Assembly: GCA_051880395.1 (NCBI GenBank)
Contig: JBJENW010000169.1
Coordinates: 1 to 12,909 of the forward strand
Direction: 5' to 3'
Origin: JBJENW01 sp051880395
GTDB lineage: Bacteria > Bacillota > Clostridia > Lachnospirales > Lachnospiraceae
DNA length: 12,909 nt
Shown: positions 6,284 to 12,835 of the stretch, one piece after another
Layout of the letters: every line of letters starts with the position of its first letter
Numbering within the stretch: the first letter of the stretch is position 1
Translations under genes and position numbers: made by a program
Notes under the pieces: model-generated
The model's input: only the letters and a program-made list of their open reading frames with translations
Databases searched by the model: none
What the model was told of the DNA's origin: nothing

Positions 6284-7174
6284 TTAATATTGAATTCTGA
6301 AATAATCCAAATATGCTTTATATCGATCTTGTGCCGTCAAACAGGTATCTGTCAGATATCCTTTTTCATTGTCCCATTCTTTCAGTCCACGGTAATAAAA
6401 CAATTTCAAATTATCTTCAATAATGAACGGAACGATATGATATTTCAGACATTCTTTGAACAGAATCAATCTGCCGACACGCCCATTTCCATCCTGAAAC
6501 GGATGGATTCTCTCAAATTTCACATGAAAGTCCAATAGATCTTCCAGCGTTTTTTTCTTTCTTGAATTGTACTCTGCCAACAACGTTTTCATTTTATCCG
6601 CAACATCTTCCGGGAGTACCGTGTTCATTCCGCCGACTTCATTTGGTACCTTTTTATACTCTCCTACTGCAAACCAGTCCTTTTGAGAGTCACTGGTTCC
6701 GCTTTTTAAAATCAGGTGAAGCTCCTTGATCAGTTTTTCTGTCAATACTGCATTTGTTTTCTCAATGATCCGATCAATACAACGGAAATGATTTGCCGTT
6801 TCGATCACGTCATCCACATTGAGGACTTCATTTTCTACACCAATGGTATTGGTTTCAAAAATATATCTGGTTTGATCGTGGGTCAGACGGCTGCCCTCGA
6901 TATGATTGGAATTATATGTCAGCTCAATCTGTGTCTTATGATAGATACCGCCGGAATACTTCGTTGCTTTTTCTTCCAGCAGAATCTCCAATAAGGTAAC
7001 AGGCTTTTCCTTTCGTATATTGGAGCGCTCAGGTTTTTTTGCATCTTCCGGAATCTTCCAGGTCTTGCCGGTAAGGAACGCACCCGAAACACGCCCTTGG
7101 GCACAGTAATTTCTTACGCTGCGTTCAGAGATATTCCATTTCCTGGCTATTTCACTAACTGAAAGATATTGCAT
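6284..7174 (-). CDS. HTH-Fic fusion protein (class II Fic domain enzyme)
   Basis: This 296-residue protein combines an N-terminal helix-turn-helix (about 1-42; YLSVSEIARKWNISERSVRN, then a GKTWKIP wing) with a Fic domain. Fic enzymes usually transfer AMP or another nucleotide moiety to a target protein. The catalytic loop HPFQDGNGRVGR is complete (224-235, H224). An inhibitory-helix motif of the [S/T]xxxE[G/N] type is present as SNHIEG (S89, E93, G94) ahead of the core, which defines a self-inhibited class II enzyme. No separate antitoxin gene is next to it. The ATG at 7174 is chosen because GGAGG lies 6 nt upstream; an earlier in-frame ATG at 7222 falls at the predicted transcription start. 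The helix-turn-helix may bind the palindrome in its own promoter. The target protein is unknown. Confidence 0.9.
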   Translation of the reverse strand: MQYLSVSEIARKWNISERSVRNYCAQGRVSGAFLTGKTWKIPEDAKKPERSNIRKEKPVTLLEILLEEKATKYSGGIYHKTQIELTYNSNHIEGSRLTHDQTRYIFETNTIGVENEVLNVDDVIETANHFRCIDRIIEKTNAVLTEKLIKELHLILKSGTSDSQKDWFAVGEYKKVPNEVGGMNTVLPEDVADKMKTLLAEYNSRKKKTLEDLLDFHVKFERIHPFQDGNGRVGRLILFKECLKYHIVPFIIEDNLKLFYYRGLKEWDNEKGYLTDTCLTAQDRYKAYLDYFRIQY

Positions 7175-7180
7175 TTGCTT

Positions 7181-7186
7181 CCCTCC
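7181..7186 (-). promoter_or_regulatory. Ribosome binding site GGAGGG deciding the Fic start
   Basis: GGAGGG on the minus strand lies 6 nt before ATG 7174 and supports that start over 7222. Confidence 0.85.
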
Positions 7187-7223
7187 GTTTGTTTCAAAGT
7201 GATTTTTATCAATTTCTTTCATT

Positions 7224-7253
7224 AGTATAGCACATTACCGGCAATGTAATCAA
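7224..7253 (-). promoter_or_regulatory. Sigma-A promoter of the Fic gene
   Basis: On the minus strand TTGATT (7253-7248), an 18-nt spacer, then TATACT (7229-7224). Transcription would begin near 7217, giving a leader of about 43 nt. Confidence 0.7.
7232..7247. promoter_or_regulatory. Palindromic operator candidate inside the Fic promoter spacer
   Basis: ACATTACCGGCAATGT fills the -35/-10 spacer. It is a 16-bp palindrome with one mismatched pair (A/C at positions 6 and 11). A repressor bound here would block RNA polymerase. The helix-turn-helix of the Fic protein is the obvious candidate. Confidence 0.6.
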
Positions 7254-7290
7254 CTGGATTCTGTTTCTTTTATTCTTTTGTTTTTGCCGT

Positions 7291-7305
7291 TTGTTACAAT
7301 AACAA
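7291..7305. repeat. TTGTTA-CAA-TAACAA inverted repeat upstream of the Fic promoter
   Basis: Perfect 6-bp arms with a 3-nt centre, T-rich on the plus-strand side. No gene on that strand needs a terminator here. It may be a second binding site or chance. Confidence 0.3.
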
Positions 7306-7349
7306 TTATTTTTAATGATCCAACTCCAAAAGTTCCAATATGGTCTATT

Positions 7350-7381
7350 AAAAAACCGGGATTACAAAAGTGATGTAAACC
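7350..7381 (-). terminator. Likely rho-independent terminator of the STM4015-STM4011-HD operon
   Basis: Minus strand: GGTTTAC (7381-7375) pairs with GTAATCC (7365-7359) with one T-T mismatch and a 9-nt loop. Three nt later comes a run of six T (7355-7350). It begins 6 nt after the HD-gene stop codon. Confidence 0.55.
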
Positions 7382-7386
7382 AATAT

Positions 7387-7884
7387 TCAATGTCGAGATT
7401 CCTCCTGTTTTCTATGAAGTGTGAATAAAATACCAGATACCGTTTCCTCTGTGGCACACAACTTATCCGCAATGCAAAGGATCATGCTCTCACGGTATTT
7501 GGGAAAAAACAGATTTAATGGAAACATATGTGTTTTTATCATATTTTTTTCAATCTCTGTCAGTTGAAAGTCACGTTGTGCATTGCACAATGCCCGTTTT
7601 GCATGGAAAAAGCCATGAAGGGAGTGACTTTTTTCTGGTTCGTGCCAGTCGTATAAAAAGTAATCATGCAGCAGCGCTCCGCGTATGAGTGCGCGCAAAT
7701 TAACACGAATCTGACAACGAAGTGCGATTTTTACACATAATATGGCAACATTTACGGAATGGTCATAAACGCTGTATTGTCCATGTTGAAGGCAGCGTTT
7801 TTCTATGCACATGCCGTCCGAATTTAAAATATCACTGCCAAAGTGTTCGATCATACGCCAGACTTTTTCTTTTTGCAACATCAT
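7387..7884 (-). CDS. HD-domain hydrolase
   Basis: This 165-residue protein has the metal-dependent HD phosphohydrolase fold. Visible metal ligands are H42 (YDHSVN), H73-D74 (GALLHDYFLYDWH), H90/H94 (SLHGFFHAKRA), H119 (IKTHMFPL) and D140 (IADKLCA). The pattern matches a common uncharacterised clostridial HD family; the substrate is likely a nucleotide or other phosphoester but is unknown. Its ATG overlaps the stop of the upstream radical SAM gene by 4 nt (ATGA), and AAAGGAAAAGA sits just before it, so translation is coupled and it belongs to the same mRNA. A second ATG follows at once; either could be used. HD proteins of this type also occur away from STM4011-type genes, so its place in the pathway is an inference from the overlap. 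Confidence 0.82.
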   Translation of the reverse strand: MMLQKEKVWRMIEHFGSDILNSDGMCIEKRCLQHGQYSVYDHSVNVAILCVKIALRCQIRVNLRALIRGALLHDYFLYDWHEPEKSHSLHGFFHAKRALCNAQRDFQLTEIEKNMIKTHMFPLNLFFPKYRESMILCIADKLCATEETVSGILFTLHRKQEESRH

Positions 7885-8762
7885 TCTTTTCCTTTCTTTA
7901 CCGGTATTCGAAATGCCGGATATGTTCCAAATATTTCGAATCGCTTCTCTCCTGTCCGGTTATTATAAGCCAGATAGCAATTACATTCTTTTCGAAGACA
8001 GTCTTTCGGCTGTTTCGGCTGATAGAAGATGTTTGGAGCCTGATACAGATTTCCAATCTTCTTTTTACTGAGATTGCACCCGAATACATCGCCTTTTTCA
8101 TTGAGGAAGAAGGCGTTTTGACATCGTGATATTTCTGCCGGATGGTGCGCGCATTCCAGCGAAAAAAGCGGATCTATTTCTAAAAATGCCTGATATTCCG
8201 TCTTTGTATAGGAACGATTCAGACCGTCCATCCGATTGATCCACAGATAAATCTCTTTTGGAAGCTTTTCGCGTAATTGCTGAATCAAAAGAAGATTACA
8301 AGGATCCCCAACGGCTCCGACAGAAAATAAAATCGAATGTTTCCGCAGGGATTCGCACTGTTTTAAGAAAGCAGAAATAGTTGTCAGCTGCGGATGAAAG
8401 GTGCCCCACAGCCGCAATTTTTCTAATTTTCCACCATGCTTTTGAAATACGGAAAGCATATGTGCGACTGGAAAGCTGAAATTGCTCTGCGCTCCCACTG
8501 CTTCGATTCCGGTGCATCTACTGAGTCTTGCCAGCCCTTCCCAGTAATATTCGTATTGCAGGGCTTCCCCGTACGGTACGATCTGAATCGCACCGAGAAA
8601 ATCTTTTTGCTGCTCCATAAATGTAACAAACGTAAAAAAGTGTTGTTTATCCTGTTCCACTTGTTTCTTTGATTCTGGGAATTTTGAAAACGGACAATAG
8701 CTGCAGCGGTAATTGCAGTTTTTCAAACTTCCGCGGTAATATAATTGAATCCTCTCTCTCAT
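7881..8762 (-). CDS. STM4011-family radical SAM protein
   Basis: This is a 293-residue radical SAM enzyme. The cluster motif CX3CX2C is C16, C20, C23 (NCNYRCSYCPF), placed right after the LYYRG start typical of the STM4011 family. Other recognisable family segments are PYGEAL (63-68), GAQSNFSF (90-97), LWGTFHP (118-124), YLWIN (172-176) and the C-terminus. C-terminal cysteines C204, C214, C229, C255, C260 and C262 could hold an auxiliary iron-sulfur cluster, as in SPASM/twitch enzymes. The start is ATG 8762, which shares one base with the stop of the upstream gene (TGATG). A longer frame to 8930 would run inside that gene and is rejected. The reaction catalysed is unknown to me. It is the second radical SAM enzyme of the operon. 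Confidence 0.88.
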   Translation of the reverse strand: MRERIQLYYRGSLKNCNYRCSYCPFSKFPESKKQVEQDKQHFFTFVTFMEQQKDFLGAIQIVPYGEALQYEYYWEGLARLSRCTGIEAVGAQSNFSFPVAHMLSVFQKHGGKLEKLRLWGTFHPQLTTISAFLKQCESLRKHSILFSVGAVGDPCNLLLIQQLREKLPKEIYLWINRMDGLNRSYTKTEYQAFLEIDPLFSLECAHHPAEISRCQNAFFLNEKGDVFGCNLSKKKIGNLYQAPNIFYQPKQPKDCLRKECNCYLAYNNRTGEKRFEIFGTYPAFRIPVKKGKE

Positions 8763-10045
8763 CACTGTTCTTCCCACGCGTTCATTTTTTCGACCACTTC
8801 TTCGGAGATCAACATCGGTCCTAAGTAATCCGAACAGGCAAATCCTTCTTCGGTCAAACCCAAAAAGATTCCGTTTTCCTGTGCATATCCCTGTCGAACC
8901 CAGTCCCGTAGAATCGGATAATCCAGACATGGAGCACTACCAAACGCGGCTCTATACTCTTGCTGATTGATTCCGTTTCCAAACAATACATGTTTGATCA
9001 CATAACGTCTGCGCATTTCTTCCTCGGATAACAGATATCCGTTTGTCACTTGCAGATAATCTTCTGTATCCATGTATTCCTGCAGATGTTTGTTGCAGCA
9101 TTGTTCTGAAACACTGTATGGGGTACAGGTATGCAGATTCCCGATGTAACTCCTGCCACCGCAGCCGATGGAGATGGTATTTTCAAATCCACACGATTTG
9201 GCCGGATTTTGCCCGATTGTTTCTGCTTTTACAAATCGTCGCATGGAATATGGAATATAGCCATGTGCTTTCAAGAATTCCCGCACAAATAAATATAATT
9301 CATACGTGTTTTCTGCTGTTTTCACTTGCTGTTTCGAAAGTCTGGTCCCCTGTTTGATATATAGGGGATAGACAAATAATTCTTCCGGATGATAACGCAT
9401 GGCTTCTTCAAGTGATTCTTGCAACAATGCCGCTGTTTGTCCGGGGATACCGTAGATCAAGTCGAGATTCATACAGGAAAATTCCATTTCCCGTATTCGT
9501 TTTAATGCCATCTTTGCATCCTCCGGTGTATGAATCCGCTGCAATTTTTTTAATTCCTGCGCATGAAAACTTTGTACCCCGATGCTGACTCTTGTTGCGC
9601 CGGCAGCCTTTAGCAATTGTAATTTTTCCAGTGTTGTCTGTTTTGGTGATGTCTCAACGATCACCGGACCGTCGCCTTTGGAAAATCCGAAATACTTGTC
9701 TGCAATGGAAAAAATCCGTTGCAATTGTTGTTCGGTCAGATAGAGTGGCGTTCCACCTCCGATGGTCAGATCAGAAAAAGACACACCATCCGGAAGTGTC
9801 CTCGAAATCTGCGCGGCCTGTCGTTCCATCGCGTCGATATAGCGGTCACATTCCGATTCTGTTTTCCCGGTGACAGAGAATAAATTACAATATCCGCATT
9901 TTGTCTGACAAAATGGAATATGAAAATAGAGGCCGTTTGTCGTATCTTTCAGAAGATGAAGATACTCCTCCATGCGAACTCCCTTCATCGGCCGATATGC
10001 AGTTTTATGCGGATAGCTATACATGTATTGAATATAACGATTCAT
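8762..10045 (-). CDS. STM4012-family, HemW/HemN-like radical SAM protein
   Basis: This 427-residue protein resembles oxygen-independent coproporphyrinogen oxidase-type enzymes. It opens with a YSYPHKTAYRP segment (9-19) typical of the STM4012 family. The cluster motif is HIPFCQTKCGYCNLF with C46, C50 and C53. It lacks the extra cysteine of true HemN (CX3CX2CXC) and has an aromatic residue after it, as in HemW-like proteins. GGGTP (96-100) binds SAM, and VSIGVQSF (153-160) and DLIYGIPGQT (near 205) are HemN-family signatures. A HemN-type C-terminal region follows (SIGCGGRSYIGN). It is unlikely to be the heme pathway enzyme because of its operon context. AAAGGA lies 8 nt before ATG, and 15 nt separate it from the preceding gene. 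Confidence 0.88.
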   Translation of the reverse strand: MNRYIQYMYSYPHKTAYRPMKGVRMEEYLHLLKDTTNGLYFHIPFCQTKCGYCNLFSVTGKTESECDRYIDAMERQAAQISRTLPDGVSFSDLTIGGGTPLYLTEQQLQRIFSIADKYFGFSKGDGPVIVETSPKQTTLEKLQLLKAAGATRVSIGVQSFHAQELKKLQRIHTPEDAKMALKRIREMEFSCMNLDLIYGIPGQTAALLQESLEEAMRYHPEELFVYPLYIKQGTRLSKQQVKTAENTYELYLFVREFLKAHGYIPYSMRRFVKAETIGQNPAKSCGFENTISIGCGGRSYIGNLHTCTPYSVSEQCCNKHLQEYMDTEDYLQVTNGYLLSEEEMRRRYVIKHVLFGNGINQQEYRAAFGSAPCLDYPILRDWVRQGYAQENGIFLGLTEEGFACSDYLGPMLISEEVVEKMNAWEEQ

Positions 10046-10060
10046 TTGTTCATTCCTTTT

Positions 10061-10882
10061 TTATACTTCTGTATGTTTCAGAAAAAAATGTTTATACGGT
10101 ACAGTGTTTACGATGGGATGATTGATGCCATGATACCAGTAATCCTCTTCGCCGTGACAACTTCCATGGTCGGAAAGGCAGATGACAAATGTATCTCCTT
10201 TTTGGGAAAATGCAGCAAACAGTCGATCCAGTTCGCCATCCACATATCGAAGTGCAGCCGCATGTGTCTGGGGAGAATCTTTTTTTGCCCCGTTTACATA
10301 GTGAAAATTTGGATAATGTACGGCAGAAACATTCAGATAAAAGAAAACCAACTGTTTTTTTGGAATCTGTGCGAGTTTTTTTAAGGCAAAATCCACCTGA
10401 TTTTTTGCAGAGTCTTTTACCTTACAGCCAAACGACGGATTCCAATAGCTGTATTGAAAATACGATGGCAGTACTTTTCCAATGGCCGTTCGTTTATCAA
10501 AAAAATGAACGCCACCGATGCAATGCGTCTGATACCCTTCTAACGCCAGACCTTCTACGATCGTTGCGCCCTGAAAAGTAAATGCGCCTTCTGGTGCTTT
10601 TCGCCCCATTCCAATATCTTCCGAGAAAAATAAGATCTCTCTTTTTTTCATATCTTTGATGCCATCGTCAATTGGGAAAAAACCTGCAAACATTGCCTGA
10701 TGGGACGGGTAGGTGAAATTGCCGGGAGCCTGGCATTTTCGCCATGGGCCGTATCGGTTTAAAACTGGCGTACCACCATTTTGTTGTTCTTGATAGGCAA
10801 TATCATATCGCAGCGAATCAATACAGACAAATAAAATATTTTGGGTACCAACAACCTGATTCATATCGATGTTTTGGGCCAC
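10061..10882 (-). CDS. STM4013-family alkaline phosphatase/sulfatase-fold hydrolase
   Basis: This 273-residue cytosolic enzyme belongs to the alkaline phosphatase superfamily. Metal ligands are suggested by D22 (FVCIDSLRYD), by SDHGSCHGE near the C-terminus and by the following HGINHP. The nucleophile position reads TYPSH (T57 to H61) where sulfatases have C/S-x-P-x-R. Threonine replaces the cysteine needed for formylglycine and histidine replaces arginine, so a phospho- or phosphono-ester substrate fits better than a sulfate ester. The start is GTG 10882, supported by AAAGGGGG 7 nt upstream; the next in-frame ATG (10864) lacks such a site. It lies 13 nt after the ATP-grasp gene. There is no signal peptide. 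Its substrate is probably the product of the neighbouring enzymes, but this is not known. Confidence 0.87.
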   Translation of the reverse strand: MAQNIDMNQVVGTQNILFVCIDSLRYDIAYQEQQNGGTPVLNRYGPWRKCQAPGNFTYPSHQAMFAGFFPIDDGIKDMKKREILFFSEDIGMGRKAPEGAFTFQGATIVEGLALEGYQTHCIGGVHFFDKRTAIGKVLPSYFQYSYWNPSFGCKVKDSAKNQVDFALKKLAQIPKKQLVFFYLNVSAVHYPNFHYVNGAKKDSPQTHAAALRYVDGELDRLFAAFSQKGDTFVICLSDHGSCHGEEDYWYHGINHPIVNTVPYKHFFLKHTEV

Positions 10883-10889
10883 GTCTTTT

Positions 10890-10894
10890 CCCCC
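10890..10894 (-). promoter_or_regulatory. Ribosome binding site supporting a GTG start
   Basis: AAAGGGGG on the minus strand lies 7 nt before GTG 10882. It decides that start over the internal ATG at 10864. Confidence 0.75.
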
Positions 10895-10895
10895 T

Positions 10896-11891
10896 TTACT
10901 TTGTATGGATCAAAGATTGTATGTATGCAATCTGTTCCAGATAAATGCTATTTTTATGATAAATGTCTTGATAGATCAAATCCCCCTGCCCATTCATTTC
11001 GATGACATACGGTTTACCGGAACTTTGCTCAAACAATACATCGATTCCGGCCATTTGAATTTCAGGAAATTGTTCCATCGCAGATTGGCACAATCCCTCT
11101 AATTCTGCTTTCTTCTCTTCGGATAAGGCAAGCTGGCTGATTTCCAATGCCTGGTTATTTAAATGCAGGTTCGTGATCGGTCCGTTTGACCGTCTTGCCA
11201 CACAAAAAGCAGTTTTTCCAAATTGTTGAACGATACGTAAATCATAACTTTGATTTTGAAACTTCTGCTTGGGAATCCAACGTTCAACAATGACATCCAA
11301 CGAAAAAATTTCGTTTAATAAGGCTCGAATTTCGTCTTTCTGCTCCATGCGTCGTATTTTTTTCGTGTTAAGCAAGACACCGTCTTGAAGAATACCAGAC
11401 GTATATGCCACCATGCGGCCCGTTTTTGGTGAAAATCGAAATGCCGTTACACCGGCAGCACCCGAACTGTAAATTGGTTTTATAAAAACAGAATAAATAT
11501 GTGTCTCTCGCATCTGCTCTAATAAATCATCCAACGTTTTTATCATTTCAAAACAGAGCGTTGTAACAGAAATGCCTGCATCTTGCAGTCGTTTTTTGCA
11601 TGCAGACTTATCTAATAGTTGCAAAATTCCGTCCGGCGTATTGAGAAAGCGACAGTTTTCTTTTTGCATTTGTTGCAGCAGTATTCGATATTGCTGCAAT
11701 TTTTCGTTCATTTCATGCAGATCACTGGTCTGCAGATTTGGTGGATCTATTTTTACAAACGCATCTTTTAGCATACCAAATTCGTAATTTTTCCATGCAA
11801 GGCAGGCAGCATCAAGCTTGGCTGCTTTTGCTGCCTGCATCCAAAACCGGGTTCGTTTACTATCCGGCTCTCCTAATAAAATCACTTTCAT
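10896..11891 (-). CDS. STM4014-family ATP-grasp protein
   Basis: This 331-residue protein has an ATP-grasp fold. It shows FIKP (K138), a glycine loop SGAAGV (143-148), VERW (E203), DLRIV (217-221) and the metal-binding end GIDVLFE ... VIEMNGQGD (282-304, with E298 and N300). Such enzymes activate a carboxylate as acyl phosphate and join it to an amine or thiol. The closest general layout is the RimK/glutathione-synthetase type, in which an N-terminal lobe (1-95) precedes the ATP-binding lobes. Its ATG shares a base with the stop of the upstream gene (TAATG), so translation is coupled. A role in ligating an amino acid or peptide in this pathway is inference; the substrate is unknown. Assignment to STM4014 rests on fold plus neighbourhood. 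Confidence 0.85.
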   Translation of the reverse strand: MKVILLGEPDSKRTRFWMQAAKAAKLDAACLAWKNYEFGMLKDAFVKIDPPNLQTSDLHEMNEKLQQYRILLQQMQKENCRFLNTPDGILQLLDKSACKKRLQDAGISVTTLCFEMIKTLDDLLEQMRETHIYSVFIKPIYSSGAAGVTAFRFSPKTGRMVAYTSGILQDGVLLNTKKIRRMEQKDEIRALLNEIFSLDVIVERWIPKQKFQNQSYDLRIVQQFGKTAFCVARRSNGPITNLHLNNQALEISQLALSEEKKAELEGLCQSAMEQFPEIQMAGIDVLFEQSSGKPYVIEMNGQGDLIYQDIYHKNSIYLEQIAYIQSLIHTK

Positions 11892-12757
11892 TATTCGGTC
11901 ACACTTGCATAACGCCAGATTTCACCATCATATTCCTCGTCTTCTTTCTGGCTGTCTGATTCCACTTCGATTGGCAATGCCATCAGTTTTTCCACCATTT
12001 CGTCACTTAAAAAGTTCTCATCGATATTTAAATATTCGATATTCGGATACTTTGGTATGGTTTCTAGCAACAACGCCCCCACTTCGTCTGTTAATGTACC
12101 AAGTGAAAAATCCAATGCATTCACCTGCGATATGTATTTTGATTCTAACACTAGTTTTGTAACTTCATCCTGCATTTCACTGTCCATAAGGGCCAGAGAA
12201 ACGAGTTTTGGAAAATCTGTTTTTTCCAGTAATTCCTGAATCATCTGGGCATCGCCATCAAATCCATAATTGTCACTTCCTAAATACAGACGCAAACACT
12301 CTAAATTTGGCAATTTCGCGTTTGTAACGCTTTTGATCACATTACCTGGCAGACCTCCGCAGAGAATTTCCAGACATTTCAAATTGCTGTGGGAAATATC
12401 ACCAAGTTCCAATTCAGTACTGCCTTTGATCAGTAAATGCTCTAAATTTGGAAGTGCATCCCAAAGTTTAGAATAATCCCCTTGTATGATCCAGGAAATC
12501 TCACAAATTTCAAAGTCAACATCTCCAATGCACAAACTTTTAATATGTGCAAATGCATCTTTATGTTCTACGATGCCATCCAAAAGTTCCTGACAGCTGT
12601 CTTCCCACATTTCGCCCCAGCATCCGATATTGATCTCCTCTAATTCCGGAAGTTCTTTGTCATTTAAAATCTCTTGTAACATCGTTGTCTGATTTTTCCC
12701 CTGCTCTTCATATTCTTCATATTCAAATGAATAACATTTGGATTTTGTGTATTCCAT
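11891..12757 (-). CDS. STM4015-family leucine-rich-repeat-like protein
   Basis: This 288-residue acidic protein leads the operon. From about residue 36 it has irregular leucine-rich repeats: LPELEEINIG (36-45), IKSLCIGD, LPNLEHLLIKG (102-112), NLKCLEILCG, LPNLECLRLYLG (149-160), FPKLVSLALMD (182-192), VNALDFSLGT and YPNIEYLNIDEN (237-248). The tail ends YDGEIWRYASVTE, resembling other STM4015 proteins. It has no catalytic motif I can see, no signal peptide and no membrane span, so a cytosolic scaffold or substrate-binding role is plausible. The start is ATG 12757, with AGGAGG 7 nt upstream; an in-frame ATG at 12835 falls in the promoter and is rejected. Ten cysteines are scattered through it, none in metal-site pairs. 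Confidence 0.83.
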   Translation of the reverse strand: MEYTKSKCYSFEYEEYEEQGKNQTTMLQEILNDKELPELEEINIGCWGEMWEDSCQELLDGIVEHKDAFAHIKSLCIGDVDFEICEISWIIQGDYSKLWDALPNLEHLLIKGSTELELGDISHSNLKCLEILCGGLPGNVIKSVTNAKLPNLECLRLYLGSDNYGFDGDAQMIQELLEKTDFPKLVSLALMDSEMQDEVTKLVLESKYISQVNALDFSLGTLTDEVGALLLETIPKYPNIEYLNIDENFLSDEMVEKLMALPIEVESDSQKEDEEYDGEIWRYASVTE

Positions 12758-12764
12758 AGTGGTT

Positions 12765-12770
12765 CCTCCT
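12765..12770 (-). promoter_or_regulatory. Ribosome binding site AGGAGG of the operon's first gene
   Basis: AGGAGG on the minus strand lies 7 nt before ATG 12757 and fixes the start of the leucine-rich-repeat-like protein. Confidence 0.85.
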
Positions 12771-12806
12771 ACCATCTCCTTGAGAATTTGCATGTTCCTA
12801 TGTTCT

Positions 12807-12835
12807 ATTTTACTATAGATACTCGCCAAACACAA
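12807..12835 (-). promoter_or_regulatory. Candidate sigma-A promoter of the STM4015-STM4011 operon
   Basis: Minus strand: TTGTGT (12835-12830), a 17-nt spacer, then TAAAAT (12812-12807). The -35 match is moderate. It gives a leader of about 43 nt before ATG 12757. An alternative register (TTGGCG, 16 nt, TAGAAC) lies a few bases further downstream. Confidence 0.5.

Noticed and set aside
7175..7222. Longer Fic protein starting at 7222
   Set aside because: That ATG falls at the predicted transcription start and has no ribosome binding site; ATG 7174 has GGAGG 6 nt upstream and a family-like N-terminus.
8763..8930. 56-residue N-terminal extension of the STM4011-type protein
   Set aside because: It lies wholly inside the STM4012-type gene in another frame; the family begins at the LYYRG segment after ATG 8762.
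8762..10045. Heme biosynthesis gene hemN
   Set aside because: The CX3CX2CXC signature of true HemN is absent and the operon has no heme genes; the N-terminal YPHKTAYRP segment marks the STM4012 family.
10061..10882. Classical formylglycine sulfatase matured by the neighbouring radical SAM proteins
   Set aside because: The nucleophile motif has threonine, not cysteine or serine, at the modified position and lacks the arginine.
12758..12835. Longer leucine-rich-repeat protein starting at 12835
   Set aside because: The region contains the promoter and the AGGAGG site; ATG 12757 fits both.
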